34,585 bases of DNA from Marseilla massiliensis (lineage in GTDB: Bacteria; Bacteroidota; Bacteroidia; Bacteroidales; Bacteroidaceae). The stretch covers positions 1-34,585 of the forward strand of contig NZ_JACJJG010000025.1 in NCBI RefSeq assembly GCF_016899855.1, read 5' to 3'. Each line of letters begins with the position of its first letter. Position 1 is the stretch's first letter. Shown here one piece after another: positions 8,432 to 14,485 of the stretch. The translations under genes and the position numbers were made by a program. A model generated the notes under the pieces. The model searched no databases, was not told where the DNA came from, and worked only from the letters and a program-made list of their open reading frames with translations.

Positions 8432-8710
8432 ATGTTTGCGATAGCCTTTGACATGAGCATATCCAGTCTCCGTAAATATTATGGAGAGCCGTATAACAAT
8501 GCTTATTTTGAAATAAATAAAATGTTACGTACGTGTGGTTTTTACAATGCGCAAGGCAGCGTTTACCTTACAGAAAGCGACAACATGGCCAACCTGTTCA
8601 AGGCAATACAACTTTTGAAAAGCGTTGACTGGTTCAAAAAGTCTGTAAGAGACATTCGTGGATTCAAGGTTGAAGACTGGTCTGACTTTACTGATATAGT
8701 AAAAGACTGA
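8432..8710 (+). CDS. vapD: VapD-family endoribonuclease (Cas2-like fold)
   Basis: A 92-aa protein with the hallmarks of virulence-associated protein D: MFAIAFDM at the N-terminus with the conserved Asp at residue 7 used for catalysis in studied homologues, [18 protein letters not shown] in the middle, [19 protein letters not shown], and [17 protein letters not shown] near the C-terminus. VapD proteins are Cas2-like ferredoxin-fold dimers that cleave RNA and act as toxins or in persistence. Length is normal for the family (about 90-95 aa). It is the second gene of a two-gene unit with a 63-aa partner upstream. No cas genes or CRISPR array are nearby, so a CRISPR role is not suggested. Identification is strong; toxin activity in this organism is not shown. 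Confidence 0.88.
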   Translation: MFAIAFDMSISSLRKYYGEPYNNAYFEINKMLRTCGFYNAQGSVYLTESDNMANLFKAIQLLKSVDWFKKSVRDIRGFKVEDWSDFTDIVKD

Positions 8711-8768
8711 TTTTCCGCAAGAAAACAAGGTATATATAAATACTGTAAAGAAAAACATCCAAATAAAT

Positions 8769-8799
8769 TTTGCCGTTAGCCGGAAAAGTGGTAACTTTG
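8769..8799 (+). promoter_or_regulatory. Promoter for rpmE2
   Basis: TTTG at 8769-8772, 19 nt, TAACTTTG at 8792-8799; leader of about 50 nt to the ATG at 8857. It also contradicts the longer TTG-started frame at 8818. Confidence 0.76.
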
Positions 8800-8856
8800 C
8801 ACCCCAAAAGCAAGTAATTGCGACAAATTAAATTAACATTCAATCATAACATTAAA

Positions 8857-9108
8857 ATGAAAAAAGGAATCCATCCCGAAAACTATCGCCCCGTCGTATT
8901 CAAGGATATGTCCAACGGCGATATGTTCCTTACACGTTCTACATGCAAGAGTACAGAGACAGTAGAATTTGAAGGCGAAACTTACCCAGTGGTAAAAGTC
9001 GAAATTTCAAGCACTTCGCACCCGTTCTACACGGGCAAGAGCAAGCTCGTTGACTCTGCGGGTCGCGTAGACAAGTTCATGAGCCGCTACGGTAAGGCGC
9101 GCAAATAA
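8857..9108 (+). CDS. rpmE2: 50S ribosomal protein L31 type B
   Basis: An 83-aa ribosomal protein of the large subunit. It begins [18 protein letters not shown] and contains [22 protein letters not shown] and VDKFMSRYG, all characteristic of L31. The zinc-binding CxxC pairs of type A L31 are absent, which defines the zinc-free type B form. The length is typical. The ATG is chosen over an upstream TTG because the product then starts exactly as in the family. A dedicated promoter precedes it and a strong intrinsic terminator follows, so it is a monocistronic unit between vapD and the NUC lipoprotein. Confidence 0.96.
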   Translation: MKKGIHPENYRPVVFKDMSNGDMFLTRSTCKSTETVEFEGETYPVVKVEISSTSHPFYTGKSKLVDSAGRVDKFMSRYGKARK

Positions 9109-9138
9109 TATATTTACATATTATTCAATGAAGCTATA

Positions 9139-9184
9139 AAATGCGTTCAGACGTAGTCGCATATACGTCCGAACGCATTTTTTA
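9139..9184 (+). terminator. Intrinsic terminator after rpmE2
   Basis: A 17-position stem with one A/C mismatch (9139-9155 with 9164-9180), 8-nt loop, and a run of T residues at 9178-9184. It lies 30 nt after the rpmE2 stop; the opposite strand also has a short T run, so it could act both ways. Confidence 0.88.
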
Positions 9185-9214
9185 TTCCAAAAAGTTTATT
9201 TTTTATTTCCCAAG

Positions 9215-10141
9215 ATGACAAACAAGCTATATTATCTACTACTTTTGCTCTTGTCGGCAACGGCATTTTCATCATGCAGCAACGACGATGACGAGGGCGG
9301 TGGCTCCGGAGAATCAGGGCCTAACGCCAACATGAACATCGTGACCGACGAACCGGCAGTGGCCCGCCTGGAGTTTCCGAAGCTTAAGGACGACGGCAAC
9401 AACGTTGTGATAGTGTACCGCACGAGCACTCGGTCGTATGACGCCGACCGCGTGAACTACGCCGTTGAATGGGACTGCGACAAGAAGTCGCAGCGCTGGT
9501 CGTGCTACCAGATGCACCAAGGATACTCGGGCAGTTACAGCAGAGTGGTTGACGGATATATGAACGACACCGAAAACCTGCCTGCCGGCAGCTATTGGCA
9601 AGACGACTACTATTATGGCTCGGGCTACGAGCACGGCCATATCTGCCCCAACGCGGACAGAAAATACTCGTATGACGCCAATTACCAGACGTTTTACCTT
9701 ACCAACATGCAGCCGCAATACCATAAATTCAACGGCTACACCAGCAGTGGCGCCGACCAGGGAGAGGGCCTTTGGGTAAGAATGGAGGAGCAGGTAAGGA
9801 CGTGGACGCCACGACGCAGCACTGACACGCTGTATGTATGCAAGGGCGGAACCATCGACCGCGAGGACCAGATTATCGAACGAATCAACGGAAGGCTAAT
9901 TGTACCAAAGTATTTCTTCATGGCCTGCCTGATGAAGAACAGCCAGGGCTACCGTGCCATAGGTTTCTGGGCAGAGCAGATGAGCAACGAATGGCGTGAC
10001 GACGAGCCTCTGACGAACTATACCGTGACCATAGACGAGCTTGAAGAGCTTACCGGAATAGACTTCTTCTGTAACCTGCCGGACAACATCGAGAACAGCG
10101 TGGAAGACCATTTCTCGGTCAAGGCATGGGGACTTGAATAA
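9215..10141 (+). CDS. DNA/RNA non-specific endonuclease lipoprotein (NUC family)
   Basis: A 308-aa lipoprotein with a lipobox ending at C21 (AFSSC) and SNDDDEGG just after it, which suggests surface display. The catalytic part is a beta-beta-alpha-Me nuclease: YEHGHICPNADR at residues 138-149 holds the catalytic His142, and FYLTNMQPQYHKFN at 160-173 holds Asn164, expected to bind the metal ion. The usual DRGH signature reads EHGH here, so Asp is replaced by Glu and Arg by His. The family degrades DNA and RNA without sequence preference using Mg2+. It sits downstream of rpmE2 with its own unit and upstream of a symporter, and only 12 kb holds this enzyme, the EEP nuclease and uridine kinase, which points to extracellular nucleic acid breakdown. 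Confidence 0.87.
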   Translation: MTNKLYYLLLLLLSATAFSSCSNDDDEGGGSGESGPNANMNIVTDEPAVARLEFPKLKDDGNNVVIVYRTSTRSYDADRVNYAVEWDCDKKSQRWSCYQMHQGYSGSYSRVVDGYMNDTENLPAGSYWQDDYYYGSGYEHGHICPNADRKYSYDANYQTFYLTNMQPQYHKFNGYTSSGADQGEGLWVRMEEQVRTWTPRRSTDTLYVCKGGTIDREDQIIERINGRLIVPKYFFMACLMKNSQGYRAIGFWAEQMSNEWRDDEPLTNYTVTIDELEELTGIDFFCNLPDNIENSVEDHFSVKAWGLE

Positions 10142-10226
10142 TTCATAATGTATAATTCACAATTCATAATTGGGTTGGTTACGTAAAATTGCCCAATTAT
10201 GAATTGTGAATTATGCATTATGAATT
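10140..10226. repeat. Long inverted repeat, 35-bp arms, at the nuclease stop codon
   Basis: The left arm 10140-10174 pairs with 10192-10226 over 35 positions with a single T/G wobble; the loop is 17 nt. The arms consist of AATTCATAAT-type words and the left arm begins inside the TAA stop of the nuclease gene. The right arm ends 19 nt before the symporter ATG. It may terminate the nuclease transcript or fold the message between the two genes. Confidence 0.9.
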
Positions 10227-10245
10227 GAAAAAAGAATTTTGAGTC

Positions 10246-11670
10246 ATGCTTGTAATAATAACTGTTTTGGCATATTTCGCCGTACTGTCTGTACTCGGCC
10301 GGTTGACGGCAGGGCGCGCAACAAACTCTACATTCTACCGTGCCGACCGCAAGTCGCCGTGGGCAATGGTGGCGTTCGGCATGATTGGCGCATCGGTTTC
10401 CGGCGTAAGCTTCGTCTCCGTGCCCGGAATGGTTGGGCGTTCGGACATGACTTACCTCCAGACTTGCCTCGGTTTTATCCTCGGTTACTTCGCGGTGGCG
10501 TTTATTCTGCTGCCAATTTATTACAAACTTAACCTCACCACAATATACACTTACCTGAAAGGACGGCTCGGACAGCGGTCATATAAAACCGGAGCAGCCT
10601 TCTTCTTACTGTCCGACCTTACCGGCGCTGCGGTCAAGTTCTATATAGTCTGCATCATCCTGCAACGCTTTGTGCTCGACGCTTACGGCATTCCGTTCAT
10701 TATAACGGTGCCAATGCTTATGCTGCTGATATGGCTTTATACCCGCAAAGGCGGAATCAAGACGCTTGTATACACCGATTCGTTCCAGACGTTATGCATG
10801 CTTGTCGCCCTCGTGCTTATCATAGTAAAGGTTGCCGGGGCGTTGGACATGAACCTTGAAGAGGCCGTAAAGGCAGTGGCAAACAACGAACACTGCCGCA
10901 TTTTCGACTTCGGCGACTGGATGTCACCGCAAAACTTCTGGAAACAGTTTGTCAGCGGAGCGTTCATTGTCATCGTAATGACAGGCCTTAACCAGAATAT
11001 GATGCAGAAAAACCTTACCTGCAAGACACTGCGCGAGGCCCAGAAGGACGTGTGTTCATACGGATTTGCCTTCGTTCCGGTAAACCTTCTCTTCCTTAGT
11101 CTTGGCATATTACTGATTCTCCTGGCGCAGAAAGAAGGCACGCCCCTACCCCACAATCCCGACGAACTGTTGCCGATGTTCACCGCTACGGGGTATCTGG
11201 GTGACACTGTGACGGTGCTTTTCACGATAGGAATTGTCGCGGCGTCGGCAAGTACGGTCGACTCATCGCTCACGGCACTGACAACGAGCTATTGCGTGGA
11301 CATAAAAGAGCGCCCAGATGATGAGCGCCTGCGCCGCCGTACGCACCTTATCATGGCAGCGGTGTTCGTCATCTTCATCCTCGCTTTCCGCGCATTAAAC
11401 TCCACGAGCGTGATTGACGCCGTGTATATCCTATGCTCATACACTTACGGACCGTTGCTCGGACTGTTCGCTTTCGGTCTGCTCACACGCCGGAAGACAG
11501 ACGACCGCGCCGTGCCTTACATCGCCGTGGCGTCTCCGTTAATATGCCTTGCCATTGATTACGTTACCTCTCATTACACAAGCTACAAGTTCGGATACGA
11601 GCTTCTGCTGCTAAACGGGGCGATAACATTCGTAGGACTGATTATAAAAGGTGAGAAAGTGAGAAGGTGA
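10246..11670 (+). CDS. Sodium:solute symporter family (SSS) transporter
   Basis: A 474-aa inner-membrane protein with about 12-13 hydrophobic segments and the SSS pattern. After the first helix comes FYRADRKSPW..VAFGMIGASVSGVSFVSVPG (about residues 30-62), then helices through TDSFQTLCMLVALVL and IGIVAASASTVDSSLTALTTS near residue 340, a motif well conserved in this family. Such carriers couple Na+ entry to uptake of a small solute; the substrate is not identifiable. The last six residues (GEKVRR) are encoded by the left arm of a long inverted repeat at 11647, so the C-terminus was probably remodelled by that element. It is preceded by another long inverted repeat rather than by a clear promoter. 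Convergent with trxB. Confidence 0.88.
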   Translation: MLVIITVLAYFAVLSVLGRLTAGRATNSTFYRADRKSPWAMVAFGMIGASVSGVSFVSVPGMVGRSDMTYLQTCLGFILGYFAVAFILLPIYYKLNLTTIYTYLKGRLGQRSYKTGAAFFLLSDLTGAAVKFYIVCIILQRFVLDAYGIPFIITVPMLMLLIWLYTRKGGIKTLVYTDSFQTLCMLVALVLIIVKVAGALDMNLEEAVKAVANNEHCRIFDFGDWMSPQNFWKQFVSGAFIVIVMTGLNQNMMQKNLTCKTLREAQKDVCSYGFAFVPVNLLFLSLGILLILLAQKEGTPLPHNPDELLPMFTATGYLGDTVTVLFTIGIVAASASTVDSSLTALTTSYCVDIKERPDDERLRRRTHLIMAAVFVIFILAFRALNSTSVIDAVYILCSYTYGPLLGLFAFGLLTRRKTDDRAVPYIAVASPLICLAIDYVTSHYTSYKFGYELLLLNGAITFVGLIIKGEKVRR

Positions 11671-11747
11671 AAAGGTGAGAAAGCGCAAGTAATGATTACA
11701 TTTTATTGTGTTTTCTCACCTTTTCACCTTCTCACTTTCTCACCTTT
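11647..11747. repeat. Long inverted repeat, 36-bp perfect arms, spanning convergent stop codons
   Basis: Positions 11647-11682 pair perfectly with 11712-11747; loop 29 nt. The arms are made of GGTGAGAA/GGTGAAAA-type words. The left arm contains the TGA of the symporter gene (11668-11670) and the right arm reaches the first base of the trxB stop (11747-11749). The position suits a bidirectional terminator. Confidence 0.92.
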
Positions 11748-12703
11748 CAAATAATGCCTTGCTCTCTAAGATACCTGTCGGCTTCAATAGCGGCCTGGCA
11801 ACCGCTGGCCGCAGCCGTTATGGCCTGACGGTAATGAGGGTCGGCAACGTCGCCGGCGGCAAATACTCCGGGCACCTTTGTCTTCGGCGTACCGGCCAAA
11901 GTGATGATATATCCGGTCTCGTCGGTGTCGAGCCAAGCCTTGAACACATCGCTGTTAGGCTTGTGTCCGATAGCGAGGAAGAAGCCGTCAACGGGTAATT
12001 CGTACACCTGCTCGTCTGCCTCACCTTTGCGTTTAACGAGGCGTACGCCCTCAACGCCGTTGTCGCCGTACAGTCCGAGTGTGTTATGTTCAAACAAAAC
12101 CTCAATGTTTTCGGCATCTTTCACACGCTTCTGCATCACGTCAGACGCGCGAAGGAACGGCTTGCGCACAATCATATATACCTTTTTCGCCAATCCGGCA
12201 AGGTACAATGCCTCCTCACAGGCTGTGTCGCCACCGCCCACTACGGCAACAACCTTCTTGCGATAGAAGAATCCGTCGCACGTAGCGCATGCCGAAACAC
12301 CCTCGCCCTTGTACTTCTCCTCGTCGGGAAGGCCGAGGTATTTAGCCGACGCACCAGTCGCAATAATCACTGTATCTGCCTCTATCACGTGGCCTTCGTC
12401 GGTCGTCAGCGTGTACGGAGCCTTGCCCAGGTCGGCCTTGACGATAACTCCGTCACGGATGTCGGCACCGAAACGCTCGGCCTGCGAGCGGAAGTCAAGC
12501 ATCATCTGGTTGCCGTCCACTCCGTCAGGATAACCCGGAAAGTTCTCGACCGTAGTCGTCTGGGTCAGCTGTCCGCCCGTTTGCAGGCCGCAATACATCA
12601 CCGGAGCGAGGTTGGCACGCGACGCATAGATGGCAGCAGTATATCCAGCGGGGCCACTGCCAACGATAAGGCAGCGCACATGTTCTTTCTGTTCCATAAG
12701 CAT
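11747..12703 (-). CDS. trxB: Thioredoxin-disulfide reductase
   Basis: A 318-aa cytoplasmic flavoenzyme that transfers electrons from NADPH via FAD to thioredoxin. Seen are the FAD-binding GSGPAGYTAA (15-24), the redox-active CATC at residues 139-142 within ACATCDGFF, the NADPH-binding VVGGGDTACEEA (154-165), and the C-terminal FAD motif GVFAAGDVAD. Length is normal for the low-molecular-weight class. Starts at 12703 (MLMEQ) or 12697 (MEQ) are both possible. It lies downstream of the glutathione peroxidase gene in the same direction, separated by a 192-nt gap containing a 42-bp perfect inverted repeat, and no clear promoter was seen in the gap. Confidence 0.97.
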   Translation of the reverse strand: MLMEQKEHVRCLIVGSGPAGYTAAIYASRANLAPVMYCGLQTGGQLTQTTTVENFPGYPDGVDGNQMMLDFRSQAERFGADIRDGVIVKADLGKAPYTLTTDEGHVIEADTVIIATGASAKYLGLPDEEKYKGEGVSACATCDGFFYRKKVVAVVGGGDTACEEALYLAGLAKKVYMIVRKPFLRASDVMQKRVKDAENIEVLFEHNTLGLYGDNGVEGVRLVKRKGEADEQVYELPVDGFFLAIGHKPNSDVFKAWLDTDETGYIITLAGTPKTKVPGVFAAGDVADPHYRQAITAAASGCQAAIEADRYLREQGII

Positions 12704-12731
12704 TTTTATTAAAATCAGAAGTTAATGAATT

Positions 12732-12863
12732 AAGAAAAGGAGTTAAGGAGTCATGTAGTTAAGGAGTTAAGACGAATGTCTTGCTGCTAAAATGGTACAA
12801 CAAGCAATCAACAAAGGTTTTGTCTTAACTCCTTAACTACATGACTCCTTAACTCCTTTTCTT
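12732..12863. repeat. Perfect 42-bp inverted repeat between gpx and trxB
   Basis: Positions 12732-12773 are the exact reverse complement of 12822-12863 (42 of 42). The arms are built of octamer words AGTTAAGG, AGTCATGT, AGTTAAGG, AGTTAAGA. The loop is 48 nt (12774-12821). It lies between two tandem minus-strand genes, where a full terminator would separate them. Confidence 0.95.
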
Positions 12864-12895
12864 TATTTCTAACTTCTAAATCCTAACTGATTAAA

Positions 12896-13447
12896 TTATT
12901 TCAGCAGTTCTACTATTTGCTTCTCGATATTCTCAATCTTCTCCGTCGGCTCGAAGCGTGCTACCACTACGCCCTTCTTGTCAACGAGAAACTTTGTGAA
13001 GTTCCATTTGATGTCGGCCTTGCTCTTGTAGTCGGGGTCCTCCTTTGAGAGCATGTCGTCAAGTATATGGGTCAGCGGATGGCTCTCGTCCCATCCTGCA
13101 AAGCCCTTCTGGCTTGTGAGGAACTTATAGAGCGGGTCGGCCTCTTCGCCGTTTACCTTAATCTTCTTGAAGCGTGGGAACTCCGTTCCGTAGGTCAGTT
13201 TGCAGAACTCATGTATCGACTCGTCGGTTCCGGGAGCCTGCTGGCCGAACTGGTTGCACGGAAAATCCAGGATAGTAAAGCCTTCACCGTGATGCTTCTC
13301 ATAAAGCTTCTCGAGCTCTTCATACTGCGGAGTGAAGCCGCATTTTGTCGCTGTGTTGACAATAAGCAGAACTTCGTTAGCATACTCTTTCAACGATACG
13401 TCTTTTCCTTTCCTGTCCTTGACAGTGAAATCATAAACTGTTTTCAT
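12896..13447 (-). CDS. Glutathione peroxidase family (Cys-type, thioredoxin-dependent) peroxidase
   Basis: A 183-aa protein that reduces hydrogen peroxide and organic hydroperoxides. The peroxidatic cysteine is C36 in NTATKCGFTPQY, followed by FPCNQFGQQAPG with a likely resolving Cys and the catalytic Gln region, and KWNFTKFLVD with the catalytic Trp-Asn. Bacterial Cys-type members normally take electrons from thioredoxin, in keeping with the trxB gene downstream. A longer frame reaches 13480, but MKTVYDFTVKD at 13447 matches the family start, and the promoter is at 13494-13501. Confidence 0.93.
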   Translation of the reverse strand: MKTVYDFTVKDRKGKDVSLKEYANEVLLIVNTATKCGFTPQYEELEKLYEKHHGEGFTILDFPCNQFGQQAPGTDESIHEFCKLTYGTEFPRFKKIKVNGEEADPLYKFLTSQKGFAGWDESHPLTHILDDMLSKEDPDYKSKADIKWNFTKFLVDKKGVVVARFEPTEKIENIEKQIVELLK

Positions 13448-13493
13448 CTTATTTGCTTTTAGTAACTTGTTAATTGCCAATTATGGCTGTTTG

Positions 13494-13501
13494 CAAAGAT
13501 A
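13494..13501 (-). promoter_or_regulatory. Probable -7 element for the peroxidase gene
   Basis: TATCTTTG on the minus strand, 46 nt upstream of the ATG at 13447. A poor TTTCA lies at the expected -33 position (13521-13525), so the promoter may be weak or need an activator. Confidence 0.55.
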
Positions 13502-13631
13502 GTGTAAAATTTCGATTATCTGAAACGAAAAAGAAAAAACTTTTCCTTTTCTCCGGCACGCCCGCCCTACCATTATCCGGGCATTTTCATCTACAAAATA
13601 GGGAAATCCCTATAAGTAATATGGATTTATA

Positions 13632-13663
13632 TTTGCCAATGACGTGGCAAAACGTTAATTTTG
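13632..13663 (+). promoter_or_regulatory. Promoter for the small lipoprotein gene
   Basis: TTTG at 13632-13635, 20 nt, TAATTTTG at 13656-13663; 31 nt upstream of the ATG at 13695. It diverges from the peroxidase promoter. Confidence 0.68.
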
Positions 13664-13694
13664 CAACACGAACATTAACAAAGACATTACGATT

Positions 13695-14282
13695 ATGAAG
13701 AAATTTACATCTTTTACGGCAATATTCATGATGGCAATGATGGCCTTCACGTTCACAAGTTGTACCGATGACGACGACATAGCGGACACGCTTTGGGGCG
13801 TATGGGAAGGCGACATGCATGTATGGAGCGAGTGGAACGGACAGTATTATGAAGCCCACGAATCAGTAATACAATTTGACCGCGACCCTGATTACTACGC
13901 CACCGGCACAGGATATTGGGTTGACTATTACAGCGGAGACAGCGGAGCGCCTTGGGACTACTTCGCAAGCCACATTACGTGGAGCGTGGAGAACGGCAAC
14001 ATACGGATATATTCATACGAGGACGATACGAATTACTACATTTTCGACTATTCACTGTCCAACAACTACTTCACTGGAACCATCGAAAGCGAATGGGGCG
14101 ACCCTATGAACTTCCGCCTGGTGAAGACCGTCGCGCCTAACTGGAACGACTTTGAGTGGGGCTGGGATTCATGGGACGACTATTACGACCCGTGGTATTC
14201 AAGCAAGGGCACACGCAACGGAGACAATGAAAAGACAAGACCGACAAGGCATATAGGCGCAAAGCCCGATACCAACAAATAA
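13695..14282 (+). CDS. Small lipoprotein, acidic and aromatic, possibly lipocalin-like
   Basis: A 195-aa lipoprotein with lipobox FTFTSC at C23, followed by TDDDD, an acidic surface-export-like signal. The body (about residues 30-140) starts DTLWGVWEGDM and is a series of short Trp/Tyr-rich strands, the look of the lipocalin-like or META-like small barrels common in Bacteroidetes lipoproteins. The C-terminal part has a Trp/Asp/Tyr cluster (FEWGWDSWDDYYDPWY) and then a basic, probably disordered tail. I do not recognise a named family and no catalytic motif is visible. It is monocistronic, with its own promoter and a GC-rich hairpin after the stop. Confidence 0.72.
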   Translation: MKKFTSFTAIFMMAMMAFTFTSCTDDDDIADTLWGVWEGDMHVWSEWNGQYYEAHESVIQFDRDPDYYATGTGYWVDYYSGDSGAPWDYFASHITWSVENGNIRIYSYEDDTNYYIFDYSLSNNYFTGTIESEWGDPMNFRLVKTVAPNWNDFEWGWDSWDDYYDPWYSSKGTRNGDNEKTRPTRHIGAKPDTNK

Positions 14283-14307
14283 CAACACCACTACCATAGA
14301 TACTAAA

Positions 14308-14345
14308 TTCCGGCGGCATTCGGGCTATCCTGAGTGCCGCCGGAA
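14308..14345 (+). terminator. GC-rich hairpin after the lipoprotein gene
   Basis: TTCCGGCGGCA (14308-14318) pairs with TGCCGCCGGAA (14335-14345) over 11 bp, and the loop can add about six weaker pairs. The T run after it is poor, so efficiency is uncertain. Confidence 0.7.
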
Positions 14346-14405
14346 ACTGTTTCAGACGTAAGACTATAACTGTTTGACAATCAACAGATTATAAACGGCG
14401 TTGTA

Positions 14406-14484
14406 AGAGGTGGTCTTTTACAACACAAAAGGCCACCTTTTACACGACGAAAGGCCGTCTTTTACAATTAAAAAGACGGCCTTT
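14406..14484. repeat. Four-unit 22-nt-period repeat, copy 3, at a convergent junction
   Basis: Cores start at 14406, 14428, 14450 and 14471. Units three and four form a perfect 14-bp stem (14450-14463 with 14471-14484) with loop ACAATTA of 7 nt. The right end lies 1 nt from the mfd stop codon (14486-14488), so on the minus strand the hairpin follows mfd immediately and is likely its terminator. Confidence 0.87.
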
Positions 14485-14485
14485 A

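Noticed and set aside
12086..12712. A 208-aa open frame antisense to trxB
   Set aside because: trxB on the other strand shows all family motifs; this frame has none.
12732..12863. The 42-bp inverted repeat as ends of an insertion sequence or MITE
   Set aside because: The loop is only 48 nt without any coding capacity, no target-site duplication was seen, and the other inverted repeats have different arm sequences.
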